A stretch of 64,000 nt of DNA from Gemmatimonadota bacterium (GTDB lineage Bacteria > Gemmatimonadota > Gemmatimonadetes > Gemmatimonadales > Gemmatimonadaceae), in NCBI GenBank assembly GCA_040388625.1, contig JAZKBK010000004.1, forward strand, positions 186,001-250,000. The letters are read 5' to 3'. How positions within the stretch are numbered: the first letter of the stretch is position 1; each line of letters opens with the position of its first letter. Under the pieces are notes generated by a model. The model saw only the letters and a list, made by a program, of their open reading frames with translations, made no database searches and was not told the DNA's origin. Shown piece by piece: positions 1 through 9,163 of this stretch. Both the position numbers and the translations under genes were made by a program.

Positions 1-828
1 GAAGAGAAACCCGGTATCGGCCGTACTTCCGAGCCACTGCTGGATCAAACGAATTCCTTCGGCGTTTCCAGACGTGTGCCTGGACTTGATCGACCGGCCG
101 GCGAAAAGGTCGTCGACCTTGCCGACCCCGCTCCGCTCGATCCCCGCGGCAGCAAGCGCATCGAGCAGCGTCTCCGACGGTGGCTGGACCGAGAAATCCC
201 GCCTGTTGGCTGTCCGGCTGAAGGCGCCCGGCTCGCCCACGAACGGCCGCGCGATGACCCGCGACACATTGTTGGGCTCCACGAGCAACGCTCGCGCTGC
301 TTCGCATCCGGCGTACAACTCGGCCAGTGGAACAACCGCCTCGTGCGCTGCGATCTGGAAGACCGAATCGGCGGAGGTGTACACGATCCACGCGCCGCTG
401 CGCAGCTGCTCCTCCCCGAATCTGGCGATCACATCAGTGCCACTGCCTACGACGTTCCCGATCACACGACGTCCGGTGCGGCTTGAGAACTCCGCGAGCA
501 GCGGCGCCGGGAATCCGGCAGGATAGGTCGGGAACGGCACCCGGACCGTGACTCCGGCGATTTCCCAGTGGCCAGTGGTGCTGTCCTTTCCCGCAGCTCT
601 CGGCGACATGACGCCCACGGCGGCAGCAGGTTGAGGGACTGGTCCTAACCCGTTTATGGGGCGGATGTTACCCAAGCCGGCCTCATGTAGGTTCTCAAGT
701 CGTTCCGGGGCCATCTCTTCGATCACGTGCCCAAGCGTATCGCTGCCGGCATCACCGTAAGCCGCCGAGTCCGGAGCCTCACCGATGCCGACCCCGTCGA
801 GGACGATTATCGCCGCGCGTCGCGCCAT
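1..828 (-). CDS. deoB: phosphopentomutase, 3' end outside window
   Basis: Phosphopentomutase interconverts ribose (or deoxyribose) 1- and 5-phosphate in nucleoside salvage. I translated this frame by hand because it runs off the left edge. It starts MARRAAIIVLDGVGIGEAPD, with the metal-binding Asp of the alkaline-phosphatase superfamily in LDGVGIGEAPDS, followed by GSDTLGHV and then KDSTTGHWE, where the phosphorylated Thr sits. 276 codons are present of about 390 expected, so the C-terminal metal ligands are missing from view. The ATG at 828 lies 7 nt after the alr stop, so the two genes are probably one transcript. The family call is firm. Its pairing with alr has no obvious metabolic logic. 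Confidence 0.93.
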   Translation of the reverse strand, partial: MARRAAIIVLDGVGIGEAPDSAAYGDAGSDTLGHVIEEMAPERLENLHEAGLGNIRPINGLGPVPQPAAAVGVMSPRAAGKDSTTGHWEIAGVTVRVPFPTYPAGFPAPLLAEFSSRTGRRVIGNVVGSGTDVIARFGEEQLRSGAWIVYTSADSVFQIAAHEAVVPLAELYAGCEAARALLVEPNNVSRVIARPFVGEPGAFSRTANRRDFSVQPPSETLLDALAAAGIERSGVGKVDDLFAGRSIKSRHTSGNAEGIRLIQQWLGSTADTGFLF

Positions 829-835
829 CGGCTCG

Positions 836-1924
836 TCAGCCCTCCAGATACCGGCGGTCCAACCGCTCGGCAAACCCGGTAAGAAGCTCGTACGGCGACA
901 TTCCGGCCAGTCCCGCCATCCCTTCGACAGTGAGCTCCGCCCCGCCGTCACCACCGATCAGAGTGATGACGTCGCCCACCTCGCATGGCACGTCCGTCAC
1001 ATCGAACATCGTCATGTCCATGGTTACCAGTCCGCGTTGGGGGATCCGCCTTCCGTGCAACATCGCCGTCGCACGATCAGACACAGCGCGCGGGTAGCCG
1101 TCGCCATACCCGACAGAAGCCGTTGCGATCCGCTCTCGGCGCTTTGCGCTGTACGTCGCGCCGTAGCTGACCGTGTCGCCCGGCTCGATCCACCGGATAT
1201 CCACAATGCGGGCGCGCAGACTCACGACGTGCCGGGCATCCAGTCCCAGTCCCCTGCCCACGCCGTACAGAAAGACGCCCGGCCGTATGGCGCCCCAGCG
1301 CCCGCGGCCATCCACCCCGCGCGCCGCGGCGGCACTGTTATCCGCATGGAGTAGCGGGATGTCGACCCCAAGCTTCGCGATCGCATCCAGGAAGCGAGCG
1401 ACCTGTTCCTGTGCGGACTGGCTGTCCGATTCGGCAGAATGAAAGTGCGTGAATGCGGCAACCGGCGGGGACTTGCGCACGACATCGCGCAGGGCCGTGA
1501 CGTCACGCCAGGGCGCGCCGGCGCGGTTCATTCCGGTATCGATTGCGAGATAGTACGGTTTCCCCGCGCGTGCCCATGCCGAGATCGAATCAGCGTCGCC
1601 CAGCGCGAGTGTGAGATCCGCAGTCGCTGCGCGCTCGTACTCCGCGGCGAGCAGCGGAGTGAACACGACGACAGGACGAACAATCCCGAGCTTGCGGAGC
1701 TGTTCGCCTTCACGGACCGTCGCCACTCCGTACGCAAGCGGCGCCAGTGATTCGAGCGCGCCAACCACGCCGGCGACTCCAACGCCATAGGCGTTCGCCT
1801 TCACCATCGGAATCAGCTGAAGCCCCGTCCGACGCTGCAGCTCGGCGGCATTCTGGCGCAGTGCCGCAATGCTCACGTCGAGCCAGGCGCGCGCAGGCAG
1901 CGGGTATATTAGGGTTTCTTCCAC
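836..1924 (-). CDS. alr: alanine racemase
   Basis: A PLP enzyme making D-alanine for peptidoglycan. The PLP lysine is in MVKANAYGVG near the N-terminus. The C-terminal half has VGYGDGYPRA and the region TMDMTMFDVT typical of the beta-barrel domain. I place the start at GTG 1924, giving 362 aa, the usual length. An open frame continues upstream to about 2041, but it would run antisense through mazG and has no similarity to Alr. The neighbour deoB follows after 7 nt. The divergent mazG start is only 14 nt away, so the two promoters must overlap the opposing coding regions. GTG at about 1945 is an alternative start. Confidence 0.92.
   Translation of the reverse strand: MEETLIYPLPARAWLDVSIAALRQNAAELQRRTGLQLIPMVKANAYGVGVAGVVGALESLAPLAYGVATVREGEQLRKLGIVRPVVVFTPLLAAEYERAATADLTLALGDADSISAWARAGKPYYLAIDTGMNRAGAPWRDVTALRDVVRKSPPVAAFTHFHSAESDSQSAQEQVARFLDAIAKLGVDIPLLHADNSAAAARGVDGRGRWGAIRPGVFLYGVGRGLGLDARHVVSLRARIVDIRWIEPGDTVSYGATYSAKRRERIATASVGYGDGYPRAVSDRATAMLHGRRIPQRGLVTMDMTMFDVTDVPCEVGDVITLIGGDGGAELTVEGMAGLAGMSPYELLTGFAERLDRRYLEG
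1905..1912 (+). promoter_or_regulatory. candidate -10 element before mazG
   Basis: TATATTAG lies 26 nt before the mazG ATG and inside the first codons of the divergent alr. Close versions (TATATTAG, TATATTGG) precede ftsZ and rsmH. No clear -35 hexamer is visible in the GC-rich sequence upstream. This is inference from position and recurrence only. Confidence 0.35.
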
Positions 1925-1938
1925 AGCCTTATAAGATA

Positions 1939-2715
1939 ATGTCACGTGACGTTGGACTGGATGACACGCTGGAGCTGATGCGCGATCTGCGCAAGCGCTG
2001 CGACTGGGATGCGGCACAGACGCATGAGACGCTTCGGCCATATCTGATCGAGGAAGCGCACGAGCTGGATGAGGCTATCCAGACGGAGAACGACCCGCTC
2101 ATGCGCGAGGAACTCGGCGACGTCCTGCTGCAGGTGCTCTTCCATTCCGTGCTTGCGGAGGAGCGGGGCGCATTCACGTTCAGCGACGTCGCGAGCGCAC
2201 TGATAACCAAGATGAAGGGACGGCATCCACATCTCTACGGCGAGGGCGCGAAGGAGCCATGGGAGCGGATGAAATCGAAACGTCGTGAGTCGCTGGCGGA
2301 TGGGCTGCCGGTTGCGTTGCCGTCGCTTCATCGCGCGCAGCGATTGCAGGATCGGGCCGCTGGCGTTGGCTTCGACTGGCCCGATTGGCACGGCGCAGCG
2401 GAAAAGGTCAGCGAGGAGCTGGAAGAAGCCCGCGAGCTTCTGGAAGAGCTACCCGAGCGTCCAATCGGCGCAGCACCCGTCCATGATGAAGCGCACGAGC
2501 GCATCGCCGAAGAGCTCGGCGACCTGCTGTTTGCGTGCGTCAACCTGTGCCGAAAGGCTCACGTCCACGCATCGCTCGCCCTGGACCGCGCGAACCTCAA
2601 ATTCCAGCACCGGTTCGAGCAGGTCGAGCAGCTCGCGCGCGAGCGTGGTATCGTGGTCGGGCAAGCGTCGCTGGCCGAGCTGGATGCGTTATGGGATGAG
2701 GTAAAGAGCAGTTGA
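1939..2715 (+). CDS. mazG: nucleoside triphosphate pyrophosphohydrolase MazG
   Basis: MazG hydrolyses NTPs to NMP and pyrophosphate and is a house-cleaning enzyme. The 258-aa product has two MazG all-alpha domains. The first is at about residues 10-115, with the metal-binding EEAHELDEA and EELGDVLLQVLFH. The second is at about 150-250, with EELEEARELLEE and EELGDLLFACVNL. Between them is the conserved KMKGRHPHLYGE stretch. The ATG at 1939 gives a protein starting directly at the domain. A longer open frame from 1747 would run antisense into alr and is rejected. The gene is followed by a hairpin repeat and convergent asnS. Confidence 0.93.
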   Translation: MSRDVGLDDTLELMRDLRKRCDWDAAQTHETLRPYLIEEAHELDEAIQTENDPLMREELGDVLLQVLFHSVLAEERGAFTFSDVASALITKMKGRHPHLYGEGAKEPWERMKSKRRESLADGLPVALPSLHRAQRLQDRAAGVGFDWPDWHGAAEKVSEELEEARELLEELPERPIGAAPVHDEAHERIAEELGDLLFACVNLCRKAHVHASLALDRANLKFQHRFEQVEQLARERGIVVGQASLAELDALWDEVKSS

Positions 2716-2730
2716 TACGCGGACGTCGTA

Positions 2731-2754
2731 GGGGCAGGCCCCCATGCCTGCCCC
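2731..2754. repeat. intergenic inverted repeat between mazG and asnS
   Basis: Arms GGGGCAGGC (2731-2739) and GCCTGCCCC (2746-2754) flank the loop CCCCAT. A degenerate copy lies at 6063-6078. Both sit in convergent gene gaps. It may act as a bidirectional transcript end, although there is no T-run on either side. Confidence 0.6.
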
Positions 2755-2783
2755 TATAAACGCCACGTAACGCGAACCCGTTT

Positions 2784-4085
2784 TTACGGCCGCAACCGAT
2801 ACATCGTACGCGGGAACGCGATTGCCTCGCGTATGTGCGGAATACCGCACACCCAGGCGACCAATCGCTCAAGACCCAGTCCGAATCCCGAGTGCACGAA
2901 CGTCCCGTAGCGGCGCAGGTCGAGATACCAGTCGTACGCCTCGATCGGTAGCCCTTCGTCCTTTATCCGCTGCACCATGCGGTCATAGTCGTCCTCGCGC
3001 TGCGACCCGCCGATGATCTCGCCGTAACCTTCGGGCGCCAGCATGTCGCTGCACAGGACAGTGCGCGGGTCTGCCGGGTTCTCCTTCATGTAGAAGGCCT
3101 TGGCTTCCTTGGGGTAGTTGACGATGAAGATCGGCCGGTCGTAGTCGGCAACGAGCAGCGACTCGTCTTCCGCGCCGAGATCATCGCCCCACTTCACCTC
3201 ACTGCCCTTGGTCTGCAGAGTGGCAACCGCGTCGGTATAGTCGATGCGCGGAAACGGCGCCCGGATCGATTCGAGCCTGGAGACGTCCCGCTCGAGCAGC
3301 GCCAGCTCGCTCACGCAACGCTCGACGGCGCGGCGCACCACGTACTCGATCATCTCTTCCTGCAAGCGCATGCTGTCCGCGGAGTCGAAGAACGCCATCT
3401 CCGGCTCGAGCATCCAGAACTCGGTAAGATGACGCCGGGTCTTGGACTTCTCCGCGCGGAACGTCGGGCCGAAGGTGTAGATCTTCCCGAACGCGGCAGC
3501 CGCGGCCTCGCCGTAGAGCTGGCCGGTCTGCGCGAGATAGGCATTGCCCTCGTCGAAATACTCCGTCGAGAACAACCCGCTTCGTTCGCCGATTGCGCTC
3601 GTCAGAATGGGCGTATCCACACGTACGAACTCGCGCTCGTAAAAGAAGTCGTTCAGCGCCTGCTCCAACTCGGCGCGAACCCGCCCGATCGCAACCTGTC
3701 GCGGACTGCGCAGCCAAAGGTGCCTGTGATCCAACAGGAAATCGATGCCGTGCTCCTTGGGCTGAATCGGGTAATCGCTCGGGCTCGTCCCAAGGACCGT
3801 CATATTTGTGACCCCCACCTCGACGCCACCCGGTGCCCGCGCGTCGGCACGAACTTCGCCGTCGATCTCGACCGAAGTCTCGATGGTAAGTGACTGGAAG
3901 GTTCCCCAGGCTGCGTCGCCTACTACTTTCTGAACAACGACGCATTGCAGGGTGCCACTTCCGTCACGCAGGACGATGAAGGCAACTTTCCCGGAGGATC
4001 GAAGGTGAGCTACCCAGCCGCGTACACGCACCGTTTCGCCAATGTGGTGAGGCAGGCTGGAAATCGTTTGATACTGGGATGACAT
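2784..4085 (-). CDS. asnS: asparaginyl-tRNA synthetase
   Basis: This class II synthetase charges tRNA-Asn. An N-terminal OB-fold anticodon-binding domain spans about residues 1-105 (VRVRGWVAHLRSSGKVAFI). The catalytic core follows, with motif 2 GPTFRAEKSKTRRHLTEFW and motif 3 GFGLGLERLVAWVCG near the C-terminus. EPEMAF after motif 2 is typical of AsnRS rather than AspRS. I choose ATG 4085 (433 aa), which starts right before the OB fold. The open frame extends to 4151, but those extra 22 residues would abut the divergent kinase and lack similarity. Presence of asnS suggests direct Asn-tRNA formation. Whether GatCAB also exists cannot be seen here. Confidence 0.95.
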   Translation of the reverse strand: MSSQYQTISSLPHHIGETVRVRGWVAHLRSSGKVAFIVLRDGSGTLQCVVVQKVVGDAAWGTFQSLTIETSVEIDGEVRADARAPGGVEVGVTNMTVLGTSPSDYPIQPKEHGIDFLLDHRHLWLRSPRQVAIGRVRAELEQALNDFFYEREFVRVDTPILTSAIGERSGLFSTEYFDEGNAYLAQTGQLYGEAAAAAFGKIYTFGPTFRAEKSKTRRHLTEFWMLEPEMAFFDSADSMRLQEEMIEYVVRRAVERCVSELALLERDVSRLESIRAPFPRIDYTDAVATLQTKGSEVKWGDDLGAEDESLLVADYDRPIFIVNYPKEAKAFYMKENPADPRTVLCSDMLAPEGYGEIIGGSQREDDYDRMVQRIKDEGLPIEAYDWYLDLRRYGTFVHSGFGLGLERLVAWVCGIPHIREAIAFPRTMYRLRP

Positions 4086-4153
4086 TTGGGCGTTCGAGAG
4101 AGTCGTGGGCAGCCGAATAGAATACCGAACCTTCTGGAGCGAGGCAACCACGC

Positions 4154-5656
4154 ATGATGCCTGCGCTTACGCTTCGACGCCGACTTGCCATCGGTACGGT
4201 TGGCATCGCGATTGTACTGGCGCTTCCGCTGGTCGTCGCAGTGCGCTCGCTGGAGCGCGTACACAAGACAACTCTTGAACTACGGAACGGCGCTTTCGCG
4301 GCGTCGTTGTTGATTGGAAGTCTGCGTCAGGGAACCGACGATCTTCGCCGCGCGGAAGACGCGTTGGTCTACGTCGGGACGCCGGAAACGCACGATCGCA
4401 TGATGCACCAGATCTCGACCATGCGAACGCTCGCCGACTCGCTGGACAATTTCTCGCTCAAGTCTGCATCGGTCAACGTCAGGCTCGCGCTCGATTCCCT
4501 GAGTGTGCTGGCGAACGAGGAGTACGAGCGCTCCAGCGCGGCGAAGCACGACGCGGCGGAAGTCATCTCGACTCAGTGGGTGCGTCCGCGATTCGCGATC
4601 ATCGAGCAGACGATAGGGTCTTCCGAGCAGGTGTTGCGAGAACGATCGCGCGATAGCGTCAACGCCGCGACCGACGATACCGCCGCCGCGGAGCGCGCGG
4701 CGATCACCGCGATGATAATCGCAATTCTGCTGGCGGGTCTCATCAGTCTGTGGCTGATCAGATCGATCACGCGACCGGTGTTCGATCTCGAATCGGGAAT
4801 GCACGCAGTTGCGAGCGGAGACTTCACGCGCAAGCTCAGCGTCCGGCCCAACAGACAGGATGAGTTCGGACGATTGTCGGAAAGTTACGAAGCGATGGCC
4901 AACCGCCTCGCGCAGCTCGACCGGCTGAAGGCCGAGTTCGTCTCGGTTGCGTCGCACGAGCTCAAAACCCCCATCAACGTCATCCTTGGCTACGTCGAGC
5001 TGCTGGAAGATGGCATCTACGGAAAGCTGCAGGATCAGCAGCGCGAGGTCTGCGAGACGATCGCCGCCCAGGCGCGCAACCTCACTCGCCTGGTCCGAAG
5101 ACTGCTCGACGTGAGTCGCTTCGAGGCCGGCGGCGGCGCGCTGGAATGCCGCCAGCTCAATCTCGGGCGGTTCCTGGACACGTTGCAATCATCGTTCAGT
5201 GTGCTGGCAATGCAGAGGAGCGTTCACTTCCAGGTGGACAGGTCGGATAGCCTGCCCACGGAAGTCCGCTGGGACGAGGACCGAATGAGCGAGGTCGTGG
5301 GCAACCTTCTTTCCAACGCGTTCAAGTTCACGCCGAGGGGCGGTCGAGTGGAGCTGTCAGCCGAGGCGCACAACGACGATGTGGTGATCGAGGTCCGAGA
5401 TACCGGGGCGGGAATCCCTCCCGAGCAGCTACCGCGTATCTTTCAGAAGTTCTATCAGGCGGACAATCAGGCAAAGGCTTCTGCAAAGGGCACCGGATTG
5501 GGGCTCGCTATCGCGAAGGAAATTGTAGAAGCACACGGAGGAAGCATTTCAGCAACCAGCATCGCGGGCCAGGGCGCGACATTCCGGATCACGATGCCGG
5601 TAGCGTCCGACGTTCGCAGGAGCGGGCAGTTCCCGATCCAGACGATCGCTTCATGA
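4154..5656 (+). CDS. membrane sensor histidine kinase (HAMP, HisKA, HATPase)
   Basis: A two-component sensor kinase of 500 aa. TM1 is at about residues 10-30, followed by a helical extracytoplasmic sensor of about 150 residues with no motif I recognise, and TM2 at about 183-202. HAMP is at about 203-255. The HisKA phosphoacceptor is His268 in ASHELKTPINVILGY. The ATPase domain has the N box NLLSNAFKFTPRGG, the G1 box DTGAGIPPEQLPRIF and the G2 box GTGLGLAIAKEIVEAHGG. No response regulator is adjacent, so it is an orphan kinase. The ATG is doubled (ATGATG, 4154/4157), with GGAGCGAGG upstream. It overlaps the next gene by ATGA, implying coupled translation. Confidence 0.93.
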   Translation: MMPALTLRRRLAIGTVGIAIVLALPLVVAVRSLERVHKTTLELRNGAFAASLLIGSLRQGTDDLRRAEDALVYVGTPETHDRMMHQISTMRTLADSLDNFSLKSASVNVRLALDSLSVLANEEYERSSAAKHDAAEVISTQWVRPRFAIIEQTIGSSEQVLRERSRDSVNAATDDTAAAERAAITAMIIAILLAGLISLWLIRSITRPVFDLESGMHAVASGDFTRKLSVRPNRQDEFGRLSESYEAMANRLAQLDRLKAEFVSVASHELKTPINVILGYVELLEDGIYGKLQDQQREVCETIAAQARNLTRLVRRLLDVSRFEAGGGALECRQLNLGRFLDTLQSSFSVLAMQRSVHFQVDRSDSLPTEVRWDEDRMSEVVGNLLSNAFKFTPRGGRVELSAEAHNDDVVIEVRDTGAGIPPEQLPRIFQKFYQADNQAKASAKGTGLGLAIAKEIVEAHGGSISATSIAGQGATFRITMPVASDVRRSGQFPIQTIAS

Positions 5657-6024
5657 CGAAAGCCCGCGTTTACGCACTTGTAATTGCAGCCGCAGCCGCG
5701 TCGTCCGGGTGCGGCTATCGCATCGTGCACAATCCCGACATCGTTGCGAAACGTGCCGCGACTGATTCGGCGACGAACGTCGCGCTTCAGCAGCAACTGT
5801 CAGCGCTCAAGGTCCAGTGCCTCGCCGACTCGGTTCGGTTGGAGGGTGAGCTGAGTGCCGCACGTGCGGCTGCGGCGGCAGCGGTCGTGCCTCCGCCACC
5901 GCCAGTGTCCGATTCAGTGTTGAAGGCGCGCGCCGCCGAGATCACAAGTCTCAAGGATCAACTTGCGAAGGTCAGCGCCGAGCTCGATCGCATCAAGAGA
6001 AGGCTGGCGAACCCGCGTCCGTAG
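5653..6024 (+). CDS. small lipoprotein with coiled coil
   Basis: The 123-aa product has a hydrophobic signal segment ending in a lipobox-like SSGC at residues 17-20 (Cys20). Two Gln/Leu/Glu-rich stretches likely to form coiled coils (about residues 43-70 and 92-118) are separated by an Ala run and PPPPP. It is probably anchored in the envelope by lipidated Cys20. The ATG overlaps the kinase stop (ATGA), so the two are co-translated. This suggests, without proving, that the lipoprotein acts with the kinase as an accessory sensor. I recognise no named family. Confidence 0.75.
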   Translation: MTKARVYALVIAAAAASSGCGYRIVHNPDIVAKRAATDSATNVALQQQLSALKVQCLADSVRLEGELSAARAAAAAAVVPPPPPVSDSVLKARAAEITSLKDQLAKVSAELDRIKRRLANPRP

Positions 6025-6062
6025 CAGCTAAGAAGCTCAGCACTCGTCAGAACCCTGTAAGA

Positions 6063-6078
6063 CAGGCCCCCGTGCCTG
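6063..6078. repeat. degenerate copy of the 2731 inverted repeat
   Basis: CAGGC (6063-6067) and GCCTG (6074-6078) flank CCCCGT. The core CAGGCCCCC(A/G)TGCCTG is shared with 2731-2754. It lies in the convergent gap between the lipoprotein gene and recG. Confidence 0.5.
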
Positions 6079-6131
6079 GCCCTGGCGTGTCGGGATATCC
6101 AGACCCCGCTACTGCAGCCGCGCACTCGCAC

Positions 6132-8231
6132 TCACCCCACCCTGAACAACTCCAGCGCCCGTGAATACCGTGCCGTCAATACGCGCTTGATTCCGGCGTG
6201 CTCCGGCGCGACGAGTTCCGGGTCTGCGCCGAGCACACGCTCCGCTTCTTCGCGCGCGATGAGGTTCAGAGCTTCGTCACGGAGCGGATCGGCGATCTGA
6301 AACATCGCTTCGCCGCTCTGACGCTGTCCGAATAGATCGCCCATGCCGCGCAATCTGAGATCCTGTCGCGCGATCTCGAAACCGTCATCGGTCCCCGTGA
6401 AGATCGCCAGGCGCTCGGCGGACTCCTCTCCCACGTCGCCGAGCAGGATGCAGTACGCAGCCTCCGCTCCGCGACCGACGCGTCCGCGCAGCTGATGCAG
6501 TTGCGACAGACCGAATCGCTCGGGATGCTCGATCAGCATCACTGTGGCGTTCGGCACGTCGATGCCGACTTCGATGACCGTGGTCGCAACGAGAATATCG
6601 ATCTCGCCATCACGAAACGCACGCATCACGCGATCGCGCTCCTCGGATGGAACACGCCCGTGAAGGAGTGCCATTCGGCGATCCGCGAACACCGACGCAG
6701 ACAGCTGATCGAACATTACGGTCGCCGCCTTCAGATCGGTCTTCTCCGACTCCTCGATCACGGGATAGACGATGTAGGCCTGGCGGCCGGCCTCGATCTG
6801 GTGCCTCAGGAACGCGAACACGCGGCCGCGCGCCGATTCCGCACGCGACACCGTTGTGATCGGCAACCTGCCCGCCGGTCGCTCGTCGAGTGTACTCACA
6901 TCCAGGTCGCCGTAAGTCGTGAGCGCCAAGGAGCGCGGAATCGGAGTCGCGCTCATTAAGAGCGTATCCGGCGCTTCGCCCTTCCCCGCGATTGCTTCAC
7001 GCTGCTCGACACCGAATCGGTGCTGTTCGTCTATCGCAACGAAGCCCAGTCGTGCGAACTGCGCGCTCTGCTGCACCAGCGCGTGTGTGCCGACAACGAT
7101 GACCGGCTCCGCACTCGCCATGCGTGCGAGAACTGCCTTCCTTTCGCGCGCACCCAGGCTTCCCGTCAGCAACAGCGGTTCGATACCGAGCGGTGCGAGC
7201 AGCGTCGTGAAAGTGCGCAGATGTTGTTCGGCAAGCAACTCGGTTGGCGCCATGAGAGCGGCCTGGTAGCCGTTTTCAACGGCCAGGAGTGCCGCGAACA
7301 GCGCGACTATGGTCTTGCCGCTTCCCACGTCGCCCTGCAGCAGACGGTGCATGCGCCGCGGACTGCACATGTCCGCAACTATCTCGCGCAACGCGTGCAC
7401 CTGTGCATTCGTGAGCGTGTAGGGCAGCTGTTCGCGCAACGCCGATGTGAGCTTGCGATGGTTTTCGAATCGGATGCCGCCTCGCTCGTCCCGCGCCAAC
7501 CGGTTCGCGCGGCGCTGCAGCAACTGCACGAAGAACAGCTCATCGAATGCAAGACGCTCGCGCCCGCGCTCAGCCTCGGCGATCGATGCGGGCCGATGCA
7601 CCATGCGAAATGCATCCGCCAGTCCGACGACATGTGCGCGGCCGAGTAGTTGCGGCGACAGCTCGTCTTCCACGAGGGGCAGCAGTGCGTCCAGGTGGGC
7701 GTCGATGAGTGAGCGCAGAACCTTGAACGAGATTCCCTCGGTTGCCGGATAGACCGACAACACGCGTCCACCACTGGTCGGGTTCTCGTCGGGACCGAGA
7801 TTGACGTATTCGCGCGGTGCGAGCTGACGCCCGTGAAAGAAGCGCACCGGCCCGCTCAACAACAACGTGTCGTCCTTGTGTATGACACGATCGAGAAATG
7901 GCTGGCCCGGCCACGCCACTTCGATGATGCCGCTGTCGTCGCGCACGACAGCCTGGAATATGCGCAATCCCTTGCGCGTCGGTATCACGCCCTTGGAGAT
8001 CACGCGGCCGATTACCGTCGCGTCCATTCCGGGCTCGAGTGACGAGATGTGCCTTACCGTGCTTGCATCTTCGTACCGGCGGGGCACGTGCCACAACAGG
8101 TCGCCGGCCGTGATGATGCCGAGCTTGCGCAGCGACTCCGCACGCGCTGGCCCGACACCCTTGAGGAAATTGATCGGCGTATCGAGCCGCATTCGCCCGG
8201 ACATCGGCGATGGCGCGCCGCTTCGCGCCAT
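6132..8231 (-). CDS. recG: ATP-dependent DNA helicase RecG
   Basis: RecG remodels stalled replication forks and branched DNA. The 699-aa protein begins with the helix-hairpin-like LKGVGPARAESLRKLGI. The OB-fold wedge domain follows at about residues 60-160. The superfamily 2 helicase motor has Walker A QGDVGSGKTIVALFA, DEQH box IDEQHRFGVEQRE, motif III MSATPIPRS and motif VI QLRGRVGRG. The ATG at 8231 overlaps the ftsY stop as TGATG, supporting that start. ATG 8204 (MSGRMRLDTP) is an alternative. It is the last gene of a two-gene unit and is convergent with the lipoprotein gene. Confidence 0.96.
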   Translation of the reverse strand: MARSGAPSPMSGRMRLDTPINFLKGVGPARAESLRKLGIITAGDLLWHVPRRYEDASTVRHISSLEPGMDATVIGRVISKGVIPTRKGLRIFQAVVRDDSGIIEVAWPGQPFLDRVIHKDDTLLLSGPVRFFHGRQLAPREYVNLGPDENPTSGGRVLSVYPATEGISFKVLRSLIDAHLDALLPLVEDELSPQLLGRAHVVGLADAFRMVHRPASIAEAERGRERLAFDELFFVQLLQRRANRLARDERGGIRFENHRKLTSALREQLPYTLTNAQVHALREIVADMCSPRRMHRLLQGDVGSGKTIVALFAALLAVENGYQAALMAPTELLAEQHLRTFTTLLAPLGIEPLLLTGSLGARERKAVLARMASAEPVIVVGTHALVQQSAQFARLGFVAIDEQHRFGVEQREAIAGKGEAPDTLLMSATPIPRSLALTTYGDLDVSTLDERPAGRLPITTVSRAESARGRVFAFLRHQIEAGRQAYIVYPVIEESEKTDLKAATVMFDQLSASVFADRRMALLHGRVPSEERDRVMRAFRDGEIDILVATTVIEVGIDVPNATVMLIEHPERFGLSQLHQLRGRVGRGAEAAYCILLGDVGEESAERLAIFTGTDDGFEIARQDLRLRGMGDLFGQRQSGEAMFQIADPLRDEALNLIAREEAERVLGADPELVAPEHAGIKRVLTARYSRALELFRVG

Positions 8232-9163
8232 CAGTCGCCTACAACCTCGCGAGAAAAACGCGCCGCGTCGAATGCAACCAGATCGCTCGCCTTCTCACCG
8301 ACACCGACGAATTTCACCGGCACGTCGATCGCTTCATGGACCGCGACGACCACTCCACCGCGCGCGGTGCCATCGAGCTTCGTGACCACAAGACCGGTAA
8401 GCGGAACCGACGCCGCGAATGTCTTCGCCTGGCTCACCGCGTTCTGTCCGATAGTGCCATCCAGAACAAGCAGTGTTTCGTGCGGCGCACCGGGAAGCCG
8501 CTTTGCAATGACGCGATTCACCTTGCGCAGTTCCTCCATCAGACTGTCGCTCGTGTGCAGCCGTCCGGCGGTATCCACGATGACGACGTCTACGCCACGC
8601 GTGATGCCGGCTTCCACCGCGTTGTATGCAACCGACGCCGGATCCGATCGCTCCGGGCCGCCGACAAACTCTGCTCCGGTTCTCTCCGCCCACACACGCA
8701 GCTGATCGATCGCGCCCGCCCGGAAGGTGTCAGCCGCTCCCACGAGCACTGTCTTGCCCTCTGCACGCAACGCGCTGGAGATCTTTCCGATGAATGTCGT
8801 CTTCCCCGCACCATTCACACCGACGATCAGCATCACCAGCGGCTTGCTTTCCGCGGCGCGAAGTGCCGGGTCTGCGTTGCCGGCGCGGAGCGCGTTCTCG
8901 ATGCCCTTGCTGAGCGCCGTCTTGAACTCGTCGCTCGTCCTGACCTGACCGCGCTGTGCCTGGCGGGATATCTCATCGACGAGCCGCAGCGTTACGGGCA
9001 CACCGAAGTCCGACTGAAGCAGGATCTCCTCGACCTGCTCGAGCGACCCCTTGTCCACCCCGCCTCTCGCGATGACCGCGACGTCGGTGAGGGCAACGTC
9101 CTTGATCCGTTGCCACAGCGACCGCCTGGGGACGTCGCCTTCCTTACGAGACAGAAATGCCAT
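8231..9163 (-). CDS. ftsY: signal recognition particle receptor FtsY
   Basis: FtsY is the membrane-associated SRP GTPase that docks translating ribosomes at the Sec translocon. The 310-aa product is an NG domain with almost no acidic A domain. After a short basic N-terminus (KEGDVPRRSLWQRIKD) comes the four-helix N domain, then G1 GVNGAGKTTFIGKI, G2 DTFRAGAIDQL, G3 DTAGRLH and G4 TKLDGTARGG. The C-terminal VGVGEKASDLVAFD is the FtsY signature. Loss of the A domain is common outside Proteobacteria. It is translationally coupled to recG by TGATG. Confidence 0.96.
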   Translation of the reverse strand: MAFLSRKEGDVPRRSLWQRIKDVALTDVAVIARGGVDKGSLEQVEEILLQSDFGVPVTLRLVDEISRQAQRGQVRTSDEFKTALSKGIENALRAGNADPALRAAESKPLVMLIVGVNGAGKTTFIGKISSALRAEGKTVLVGAADTFRAGAIDQLRVWAERTGAEFVGGPERSDPASVAYNAVEAGITRGVDVVIVDTAGRLHTSDSLMEELRKVNRVIAKRLPGAPHETLLVLDGTIGQNAVSQAKTFAASVPLTGLVVTKLDGTARGGVVVAVHEAIDVPVKFVGVGEKASDLVAFDAARFSREVVGD

